Assembly (NCBI GenBank): GCA_020439925.1
Contig: JAGRPC010000401.1
Location: 208-35,282, forward strand
Reading direction: 5' to 3'
Length of the DNA: 35,075 nt
From: Verrucomicrobiia bacterium
GTDB lineage: Bacteria; Verrucomicrobiota; Verrucomicrobiia; Verrucomicrobiales; DEV007
Shown here: one piece after another, positions 22,551-30,500 of the stretch
Layout: every line of letters begins with the position of its first letter
Numbering within the stretch: position 1 is the stretch's first letter
Notes under the pieces: model-generated
What the model was told of the DNA's origin: nothing
What the model saw: only the letters and a program-made list of their open reading frames with translations
Databases searched by the model: none
Program-made: the position numbers and the translations under genes

Positions 22551-23576
22551 TCAGTCTGCGCTGGTAACTGCTCCGTTCACCTTGATCGCCCTGTCTACGG
22601 TGAAGGAGACGTAGCCGAGGCGGTCGGTTCCGAAGGGTGTGACGGTAACGATTTCCATGGTCCAGACCCCGTCGGTGGAGATGGAGGCATCCCAATCTTT
22701 CAGCTTGAGCATCTCGTCCCTCGGCACGGAACTGTCGACAACGATGGCCGCACCGGGAACTTTGGTGCCAAGAGTCCCGAGCTGGGGATTGCCTTCGTAG
22801 ACCTGGACGTAGGTGTAGGAGTCCGGATAGAGATCGTTCAGCTGGACGTTCACGTTCGGGGCAGAACCCTTGATGATCTCCCCGCTGGTGATCCCGTGGA
22901 TGGCGACATCCGTCATCGGCCAGACCTGGATAAACTTGGACGCGAGCTGAGATTCGGCGGCCTGATAATCCTCCAGGGAAAAGACCGAAAAGCGTTCTTC
23001 TCCGCGGACCTTGGTGCGGTCCGCTCCCGGGATCGAGGTCACGGTGTAGGTGAGGACGTGGTCGCCGTTGCTGTTGAGCGATCCCTGCGAAAGAAGCGTA
23101 GCCTGTCCCCGGTTCACAGTGGCTCCGTTTTCGTTCGGGGCATACTGCTGAACATGTCGGAGGAGTTTGACTTCCTTTGCGGCGGCCGGTGCGGCGGGGT
23201 CGATACTGAGGCCGTTCACGGTCACCGTCACCTCGAAGGGGCGGTCGGCTCGGGTACGAGGGATGACCGAGTAAGGATCTTCCGATCGGATCGCGACCTG
23301 GGCGACCGGGATGTAGGAGTTGACGTAAGTGGTGTCGAGCAGAAAGCTGGTCAGCGGATTGGCCTTAACTGTCCAGAGTTCGAAGCGGGCTCCGTTCGGA
23401 TTGATCGCGAGAGCGGATTGCTGGCTGCCCTGCTGGGCGACCGAGACGTCCCATTCCGCCGCATCCGGCATCTGGATCTGCCGGATGAAGAAGGTGTAGT
23501 CATTGGAAAGCCCCGGCTCCGAAGGCAAAAGCAGCGAGAGCAGGGCGAAAAGCAGGATTTTCGGGAGAGATTTCAT
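22551..23576 (-). CDS. Secreted protein of the minor-pilin cassette, unknown function
   Basis: This 341-residue protein has a signal peptide (MKSLPKILLFALLSLLLPSE) and no further membrane segment. The mature part is beta-rich, with repeated Thr/Val strands (FEVTVTVNGLSIDPAAPAAA, GDHVLTYTVTSIPG, VWTMEIVTVTPFGTDRLGYV). This suggests one or two Ig- or fibronectin-like domains. No cysteines are seen. I recognise no named family. Its ATG overlaps the stop of the preceding 203-residue gene by 4 bp and it is followed by the PilV-like gene after 26 bp, so it is likely made with the minor pilins and could bind the fibre or its tip. Confidence 0.75.
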   Translation of the reverse strand: MKSLPKILLFALLSLLLPSEPGLSNDYTFFIRQIQMPDAAEWDVSVAQQGSQQSALAINPNGARFELWTVKANPLTSFLLDTTYVNSYIPVAQVAIRSEDPYSVIPRTRADRPFEVTVTVNGLSIDPAAPAAAKEVKLLRHVQQYAPNENGATVNRGQATLLSQGSLNSNGDHVLTYTVTSIPGADRTKVRGEERFSVFSLEDYQAAESQLASKFIQVWPMTDVAIHGITSGEIIKGSAPNVNVQLNDLYPDSYTYVQVYEGNPQLGTLGTKVPGAAIVVDSSVPRDEMLKLKDWDASISTDGVWTMEIVTVTPFGTDRLGYVSFTVDRAIKVNGAVTSAD

Positions 23577-24184
23577 CGTTGCGCGGACTGGTTCGAAGTT
23601 TCTTTTGTGGCAGGTGATGATGGGGAATCGGCTGCGGCGGGTTCGGCGGCACCATCCTCGGGGGCGACATAGGGAAGGACCGAAATGGGCCCCCCCTTGA
23701 AGGTGGCGATCACCGCCGAGGTGCTGTTCTCAAAAGCGGCCACGACTTCTTCAGCCATGGGGGACTGGCCCATGGCCTGTTCCCGCGTCACTTCCACCGT
23801 TCGGATCCAGCCCCGGTTGGATTGATAGAAATCCTTCCAGTTCTGCACCTTCACCTTGTCCTTAGCCTCGAAACGGTCCTTGAGATTGGCGGGCAGGTGG
23901 AGGACGGCTCGCTTGGGGACGAGGGTCAGGTTTCCCCGGTAGCAGAGAATGGCCGAATCCTTGATCAGGTCCCGGCCGGCATAGGCCTTGGCCGGATCTT
24001 CGTCCGACTTGCCGATGGCGGGGCCGAGATCGCGGATCGGATCCTTCTGCTGTGCCATGCGGAGGGACTGGCTCAGGGTGTCGTGAGACGCGGCGTCCCG
24101 CATCGGCTGAGTCGGCCGATTCTGGGCAACGACGAGGGAATGACCCGTGAGAAGGATCAGGGTAGTGATCAGGATAGGTTTCAT
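23573..24184 (-). CDS. Secreted protein of the minor-pilin cassette, unknown function
   Basis: This 203-residue protein starts MKPILITTLILLTGHSLVVA, with a probable signal peptidase I site after VVA. The mature part has a helical region (DTLSQSLRMAQQKDPIRDLG) and a strand-rich centre (GNLTLVPKRAVLHLPANLKD). The tail is Ala/Ser/Pro-rich and low in structure. One cysteine is present. No family is recognised. It lies 36 bp after the 345-residue secreted protein gene and overlaps the next by 4 bp, so it belongs to the same operon. Confidence 0.72.
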   Translation of the reverse strand: MKPILITTLILLTGHSLVVAQNRPTQPMRDAASHDTLSQSLRMAQQKDPIRDLGPAIGKSDEDPAKAYAGRDLIKDSAILCYRGNLTLVPKRAVLHLPANLKDRFEAKDKVKVQNWKDFYQSNRGWIRTVEVTREQAMGQSPMAEEVVAAFENSTSAVIATFKGGPISVLPYVAPEDGAAEPAAADSPSSPATKETSNQSAQR

Positions 24185-24220
24185 GCGAAGTCGAGATCGG
24201 GAAGAGTCTGAGTTGTTGAA

Positions 24221-25258
24221 TCACTTTTTGCGTCGACCACGGCCCGCCTCGTCGTCGACGGTGGGATCGGTATCGGTGAAGGGAGCATTTCCGGGGTTAC
24301 TCGAGTCAACCCCGTCGACGTTGTTGCCGTGGCCGTTGTTGCCGTTCCCACTTTCCGTTGTTCCATGCCGAGGATGTCGCCGAGATCGTCGCCACCGCCA
24401 GTGGCCGTTGTTGCCGTTCCCACTTTCCGTTGTTCCGCTGTCCGTCCCGGTTCCTCCATCCATGGTCCCGTCGTCGGGATTGGTGCCGGCACAATCCGAG
24501 GTCACTCCATTGTGGGAGACTTCGTCATAGAAGGTCACGAGGATGCAGAGGTCCTGGAGGTCAAAACCGCCGTTGTTGCGATCGGTATGGGTCAGCTCCA
24601 TCAGGTAGATCACGTCCCGGGCTCCCAAGCTGATGTTTCCATCGTCGTCGAGGTAGGGAAGAATGAAGCTTTCGATGGTGGGCTGCTGATAGAGGGGGGT
24701 GGTCGTGGGCGGGGTGTCGCCGTTTTTCAGGGCAACGACATTGTACTGGCTGTTGGTGGAGCTGTACCAGGTGCTCCACGACCCATCGGACTGGAGATAG
24801 CGGCCCCCGAAATCGATCGTGCTTCCCTGCTCAACAGCAATGGTCGAGACGATGGTGTTTGGATTCACATTGTCCTGGGTGTTGTAGAAAATGCGATTGT
24901 ATCCTTCTCCGTTGTAATTCATCTGGCCCTCGGTGGGCACCCACTCCCATTTGGTCACTTTGCCTTGAGAGTTTATCCAGACGCGTTTCACGGAGGCCCC
25001 GAGAATGCGGACATCCATGATGAGGCATCGGGTGGGGACGAGGGTTCCGGGTGGTTCGATCGTGACGACGTCGTCGACGGCCTCGGGGAGGGTGATGTCC
25101 CAGGTGAGGGTCGGGTGGGTGCCTGCCTGAACGATCGTCGGGAAGGCACTGAGATTTCCCGAAGGAATCAGTGGAGTCAGGGGAGTCTGAGCTTGGAGGA
25201 TCCCCGGGAGCACGAGGCTGGCGAGGAGAATCAGGAATTCGCGGATCCTGGCATTCAT
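24221..25258 (-). CDS. Secreted protein with Gly/Asn-rich repeat tail, first gene of minor-pilin cassette
   Basis: The start at the ATG at 25258-25256 gives MNARIREFLILLASLVLPGILQA-type signal sequence directly at the N terminus; longer in-frame readings lack one. The mature protein of about 320 residues has a beta-rich body (FPTIVQAGTHPTLTWDITLP, FDLQDLCILVTFYDEV) with two or three cysteines. Its C-terminal tail is Gly/Asn/Thr/Ser-rich and contains TTESGNGNNGH twice. Between the two copies the character changes to a basic Trp/Arg run (WRWRRSRRHPRH), out of keeping with the tail. The protein ends in GRGRRKK. No family is recognised. Its predicted promoter at about 25.4 kb makes it first in the cassette. 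Confidence 0.72.
   Translation of the reverse strand: MNARIREFLILLASLVLPGILQAQTPLTPLIPSGNLSAFPTIVQAGTHPTLTWDITLPEAVDDVVTIEPPGTLVPTRCLIMDVRILGASVKRVWINSQGKVTKWEWVPTEGQMNYNGEGYNRIFYNTQDNVNPNTIVSTIAVEQGSTIDFGGRYLQSDGSWSTWYSSTNSQYNVVALKNGDTPPTTTPLYQQPTIESFILPYLDDDGNISLGARDVIYLMELTHTDRNNGGFDLQDLCILVTFYDEVSHNGVTSDCAGTNPDDGTMDGGTGTDSGTTESGNGNNGHWRWRRSRRHPRHGTTESGNGNNGHGNNVDGVDSSNPGNAPFTDTDPTVDDEAGRGRRKK
24329..24436. repeat. Two 36-bp direct repeats separated by exactly 36 bp
   Basis: Copies at 24329-24364 and 24401-24436 appear identical, with a 36-bp spacer at 24365-24400. Both copies encode GTTESGNGNNGH in the frame of the 345-residue protein. The spacer encodes a Trp/Arg-rich stretch in that frame, but a Gly/Asp-rich stretch (GGGDDLGDILGM) in the neighbouring frame. 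It is a coding repeat, not a CRISPR array. Confidence 0.85.
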
Positions 25259-25398
25259 GCTTGTGTCGAGTGGAAGGGCTCTTCGACTGCCTCGGTAGAG
25301 GGATCGGGAGCGGTCGTTGGTTTCGTGTGGTTTCGATGTGGCCGGTGAAGCCGGAAGGTTCGGAGAGCCTTGGGTTCCAACGGTCACGTCCAACGAGA

Positions 25399-25426
25399 AC
25401 CATACAGAAAATGCAAATAATTGCAA
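25399..25426 (-). promoter_or_regulatory. Possible promoter of the six-gene secreted/minor-pilin cassette
   Basis: On the minus strand TTGCAA (25426-25421) and TATGGT (25404-25399) are 16 bp apart within an AT-rich patch (25399-25450). The leader to the ATG at 25258 would be about 134 bases. The rest of the 25259-25537 gap shows no gene or clear terminator. Confidence 0.35.
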
Positions 25427-25537
25427 CAAAAATCATAATTTTCATAAAAAGAGCACAGTGGGCCTTTGACCAGAAAACGGTAACGGTCCGAGATGGGGTC
25501 GCGAGTTACACCCACCCGTTGCCGTAACGAGTCACCC

Positions 25538-27586
25538 TCAATACCCAAGGCCGAAGCCAACGTGGAACGTTCCGGCGGGTTCTCCGGGTTGCTGGTCCGG
25601 GTTCAGACCGTATTCGGCGCGCAGGGGACCGATCGGGGTCTCGTAGCGCAATCCGAGACCGACCGCATATCGCAGATCGTCAAGGCTTGCATCGGCATCG
25701 TCGAAAATCAGGTTCCCCGCATCCGCGAAGGGGACGAGGCTGAGCCCATTCACCACGGCGAGTGGGATTTCGTATTCGGCGCTGAACACCGTGTAGAAGT
25801 TACCGCCCACGGGATGTCCGCTGGAGGGATCGCGCATTCCGAGGGAGCGTTCCTGGAAACTCCTCACGCTGAAGGGGCCGCCATTAAAATACCGGAGGTC
25901 GATGGGAATCTCGCCGGTATCGCCCATCGGAGAAATGAGCCCGGCCCGTGCGCCGAGGCGCAAGGTGTGTTCGCCGACGGGCAGATAATAACCAAGGCGT
26001 CCGGTGGCCTTCCAGTACTCGATCTCGCTTCCGATCGCAGAGGACGCAGCGGCGATCGAGGTTTGGGCGAGGTACCCTTTGCGCGGTTTGCGAGGGTCGT
26101 CGCGACGATCGTGGGTGAAGGAAAAACCGAGCTGGTGGGAGAAATACTCGGTGTCGCCGAGGAAGATGGGAGCGATCTCGGCATCGTGAACGTCCGTGTA
26201 GGCGGCTTCCCCGAAGAGGGCGATGGAGTCCTGCTTGCGCTCCCCGAAACGGCGACTCAGTTCGTAGCGACCGCCGGTGCGGAATTTGTCGTAGCCTTCC
26301 TCCGACCGGTTCTGGGCGAAGATGCCGGCGCCGAACTGGTAGGGGCCGTCGAGGAACCACGGATCCGTGTAATTCACCTCTCCGCGGGCGCCGCGCTTGG
26401 AAAACTCGATGGCGGCATCCAGCTGGCGGACCTGCTCGAAAAGATTGAGATGCCGGAACTCGAATCCGGCGATCGGGCCTTCGTAATTGGTGAAGCCACC
26501 ATAGATGCCGAGGGTTCGCGAATAACCTTCGTCCACTTCCACGTCGAGCAGGTAGCTGCCATCCTCCTGCGAGACCACGTCGGTGCGAACCGTCTCGAAG
26601 GCTCCGGTTTGGAGCAACTCGTTCACCAGCTTGTTGGTCTCCGCGGGAGAATAGGGGCGGTTGAGGAGTTTGGCGAACTGCCGATCGAAGAATCCGGCAT
26701 TCACCTTTTCATTTCCGCGCACCCGAACGCCGGTGACGGCGACGGGTCCGCCCCAGTCAGCCGTGATGGTCAGGTCGACGAGTTCATTCCCATCCCGGGA
26801 TCCACCGGGGTGGTCCTCGGTCGTGATCTTGGCATGGAAGAAACCGGCGTTCACCGCGAGGGATCGCACCCGCGACGACAGATTGCCCGGGATGGCGCCC
26901 GAAAAGGTCTTTCCGGAAAACTCCGATCGCAGCTTCTCGAACTCCTCCGCCATCTCCGGGAAGGGAGCTTCGGGGAAGTTGATCTGGCCGACGCGACTTT
27001 CCTGGCCCTCGTCGACAGTCAGGCGAAGATTGACCCGATTGCCCGATTGCTCCGGAGTGACGTCGACCTTGGCTCCCTGATAACCGAGAAGACGGTAGAA
27101 GGACACAATCTTGCCCTTGCCCTGTCGGATGTCTTCTTTCACGTAGGGAAGCGACTGCCCCTCCGTGGTTTTCACCCGCTTTTGCGTGGCCGTGGTGAGA
27201 AGCTCGATCACCGCGGGATCTTCGAGGGCGATATTACCCTCAACGGTAATATCGCCAAGAATCTGCGAATTACCTTCCTCCACCATCAGGAGAATGCTTG
27301 AAGGCTCACCCCTTTCGACCTTCCAGTCGACCGTGGCCTCGCTGTAGCCCTGCTGCCGCATTGCGTTCTCGAGGAAAAAAGCCAGATCGTCGGCACGGGC
27401 CTGGCTCACTCCTGCCGATTCCACATATTTCATCTGCGAGGCGATCCAGCCACGGGCGCGCGCCTCCGGAATGGTTCTCAATCCCTCGATGCGGACGAGT
27501 CCTTCGTTCGCTCCGAGCGACGCCATTCCCAGTCCCGCCGCAAGCACGGCAAGAAGGGGGATGAGGATTGTGCGTCGGGGGACCAT
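25538..27586 (-). CDS. tamA: TamA-like Omp85-family outer-membrane protein
   Basis: This 682-residue protein has a signal peptide (about residues 1-26). POTRA-type domains follow over about residues 30-350; recognisable strands are SQILGDITVEGNIALED near 106, VGQINFPEAPFPEMAEEF near 195 and VTGVRVRGNEKVNAGFFD near 277. A 16-strand-type barrel runs from about 355 to the end, with RRDDPRKPRKGYLAQ, and SVRSF near 572 as the L6 loop motif with its Arg. It ends GFGLGY, with a C-terminal aromatic residue as in barrel proteins. TamA and TamB together help insert outer-membrane proteins and move lipids between membranes. The tamB gene lies 11 bp upstream. The protein could also be called BamA-like, but the direct link to tamB favours TamA. 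Confidence 0.85.
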   Translation of the reverse strand: MVPRRTILIPLLAVLAAGLGMASLGANEGLVRIEGLRTIPEARARGWIASQMKYVESAGVSQARADDLAFFLENAMRQQGYSEATVDWKVERGEPSSILLMVEEGNSQILGDITVEGNIALEDPAVIELLTTATQKRVKTTEGQSLPYVKEDIRQGKGKIVSFYRLLGYQGAKVDVTPEQSGNRVNLRLTVDEGQESRVGQINFPEAPFPEMAEEFEKLRSEFSGKTFSGAIPGNLSSRVRSLAVNAGFFHAKITTEDHPGGSRDGNELVDLTITADWGGPVAVTGVRVRGNEKVNAGFFDRQFAKLLNRPYSPAETNKLVNELLQTGAFETVRTDVVSQEDGSYLLDVEVDEGYSRTLGIYGGFTNYEGPIAGFEFRHLNLFEQVRQLDAAIEFSKRGARGEVNYTDPWFLDGPYQFGAGIFAQNRSEEGYDKFRTGGRYELSRRFGERKQDSIALFGEAAYTDVHDAEIAPIFLGDTEYFSHQLGFSFTHDRRDDPRKPRKGYLAQTSIAAASSAIGSEIEYWKATGRLGYYLPVGEHTLRLGARAGLISPMGDTGEIPIDLRYFNGGPFSVRSFQERSLGMRDPSSGHPVGGNFYTVFSAEYEIPLAVVNGLSLVPFADAGNLIFDDADASLDDLRYAVGLGLRYETPIGPLRAEYGLNPDQQPGEPAGTFHVGFGLGY

Positions 27587-27597
27587 GCGATGGCGGA

Positions 27598-30500
27598 TTA
27601 TTCGAAGCGGAACACGTATTTCAGGAGAGCCCGGTAGTCGCTTTGCTGGTCGACGTCGCCGACGAAGAAAAGCTGCTTCCAGAGACGGATCTTGCCGCCG
27701 AAGGTCTGTTCACCGGTTTCCGGATTGACCCGCCCCAACTCAAGCTCGGTTCGGTCCTCAAGCAAGTCCAATAAGGTCGGATCTCCTTCCGCCTCATTAC
27801 TCTTTTTCTGGAGATTCTTGAGAAACAAGCCTGCCGCCTTCCCGGCGGCGACCGATCCCGCATCGTCTCCGACCAGTTCGTTTCGGGTGGTGCCGGTAGC
27901 AAGCAGGGTGAGAATGTCCTCGCTCGGCATCGGGGGAATGCTGGTGAGGACATACTGGGGCGAGAGAATTCGGTCGTAGAGGTAGATCGCGATCTGGTAG
28001 CGATCCGCCTTGCCTCGAGCCTTGAATTCGAGGGCTCCGTTGAAACCGGTGGCCTCGTCGAAGACAACGCGGCCGGTCTCGACGTCGATCTTGCTGAAGG
28101 GCAGCTTCATCTCCCCCTGCGCGATATCGACCGCCCCCTTCGGCACGGGACGTCCCAGTGAGCCGGAAAGACGGAGGTCCGCGGAAATGGAGGATTCCAG
28201 CAGGTTGCTGCGAATGAGAAAGGGATCTTTCGTGTATACGCGAAGATCGACGGGCCAGTCCTGGAAGGGGGCGAGCTTGAGCCCGAAGTCGAGATCCTGA
28301 TAGGCGGTTCCTCCTCCCGCAGGAGCGCGTTCGACAGTGGGAAGGGCGGACTCCGGTTTCCTGGCCGGCAATCCAACGGGAAGAAGATCGAAGTTCTTGA
28401 AAAAGCGGCTGTTGGTGATTCCGATCTCTCCGGCGATTGCGGCTTTGGACCAGGGACCGGCGAGGGTCAGGTCGAGATCGGTGCGCACGTTGAGATCGGG
28501 GGTCCTCACCACGAGAACTTCGCTGCCTTTCAGGGCCAGTTGGATCACGGGTTCTTCCCCCGGCTTCAAGAGAGCTTCCCCGGAACCCTCGACACTGCCT
28601 CCTGCAACGGTGGCCGCAAGTCGCTCGAGGATGATCCGCTCCTGCCCGAACTGCACCCGGGCCTCGACGTCGCGGAGGGAAGGCGCGTTGCGATCTTCGA
28701 GACGGAGACGGGAGACGCTCAGGAGCGCGTTCCCAAGGATTTGCGGTGCAGATACCTTTCTGGATACCGAGGCGTCGAGGGCGATTTCGCCGACGATCGA
28801 TTCGATCCCCGGAACCTGTCCTGCAAGGAAGGCCAGCGGGCTCCGCTCCATTTTCGCGGAAGCCGTGAGACTTTCCTCGGCCACCTTCCGCTTTCCGGTC
28901 GCCCAGGCGCCGGGATGGAAGGGAAGCGATGCGTTGAGGGAAAGGGGCTGCACCTCCGGATGGCGGTATTCGCCGGAAACCGTGAGTTGGGAATCCGCAG
29001 ACTCCGCTTTCAGGGAAAGCTGGCCCACGGGCATGGACTGGCCCTCGCGAGGCACGGTCAATCCGTCCAGCCCCAGATCCAGATCGATACCGGGATTGGA
29101 AGGGGATCCGGAGACTGCAACCTGGAGGTTCAGGTCTCCGAGAACCGGTGTTTTCTCCAGGAAAAGCTGCGACACCGTTCCGATGGCCAAGGATTTCAGA
29201 GTGAGATTCACGGAGATTGGCGTCTCCTGGGCAAACCAGGCTTCGGTTTTCAGTTTGGCCGGATCGAGGGGGATCTTCGAGTCGAGGGCGAGGACTTCCC
29301 TCTCTCCGGTGAATCCCCGCCCATCGAGATCGAGGACGTGCTCCTGCCATCGGAGAGAGCCGTCGAAGGTCAGGGGGCGGCTCACGATCTTCAGGGTGGG
29401 GAATTCGGCGGATTCCGGCGAATATCGTCCCGAAATCTCTGTATCGAGGGTCTCGGCACCCGCGGCGAGTCGCAAGCCTTGCGCCTTGAGTGAGATTTCC
29501 CCGACATGTTTGGACTCGGCGAGGCGGCCTTCTCCCTTCCAGGAAAGCGTGGAGGTACCGGGCAGGAGGTCCGCGAGGGGGCGGTTTTCGAGGAGGTCCC
29601 GAAGTTTGCTGCCTTTCGCGACGAGGTCGGCAACCAGATCGAGTTCGCCATGATAGCGCCTTTCCTTCAACTGGAACCCGCCCCGTCCCTCGACGTGGGT
29701 GTGGTTGTCGAGAGTGGCGACAAGGAGCGTTTCAATCGTGTCGGTTTCAGGGATGGAGGCGTCGAGTTGCAGCTTTTCGAAGGGCTGACTCTCCAGCGAA
29801 ATATCCGGCGAGGTGAAGCGGACCTGACCGGCTTTCAGGGCCCCCCGTTCGATGCGAAGTCCATCGACACTTGCCTCGAGAGATCCGTCGAGAGGAAACC
29901 CCTTGAGTTTTGGAGGTGCCAAATCGGCAAGGAGGGTCGCGAAACTGCCGACCTCCAGAGACGCATCTACCAGCACCGGAGCCTCGGCGAATTCTCCGAT
30001 CTCTTCGATGGCACCCAGATCGAGCCGGGCGCGGGCATCGAGCAGGGTCGAGGACTGGTCGAAATGCAGGGTGGCGAGAAGGGGCCGCTCCGCTTGCGAG
30101 GTCTCCGTGGCGGCTTTCAGAGAAATGTTCTCAAGGGCGATTCCGTTCCATTGCAAACCGGAGACCAGAGCGGAAATAGCGGTTTCCCAGCTCGAGGGGC
30201 GGGCAGGGGCTCCATGCCAGGCAAGCTCCAGGGTAGCCAAGGGCGCCCGAATGGCGGGAGCATCCACCGTTGGATCTCCGGACTCCTTCACGGGAGGAGC
30301 CTGCCGGGCGGGCCTGAACTCGAGCCGGCTTTTCAGGTCGAGGTCGGCAAAGGATCCGTTCGCCTTCACCTCACCCTGGAGGGTCCCGGACAGAGGAGGG
30401 GCCGCGGTGAAAAAGCGGGTCAATTCATCCACTTCGAGTCGATCCATCTGAAGTGCGAGAGTGAGGGGGCCTTCCTGGGCGAGGAATCCGCCTTCGGGGG

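Noticed and set aside
24329..24436. 36-bp repeats with equal 36-bp spacer, CRISPR-like spacing
   Set aside because: Only two units exist, the sequence is coding and low in complexity, and there are no cas genes.
25538..27586. Calling the Omp85 protein BamA
   Set aside because: It has fewer POTRA repeats than BamA usually has, and the tamB gene is 11 bp upstream, so TamA-like is the better name.
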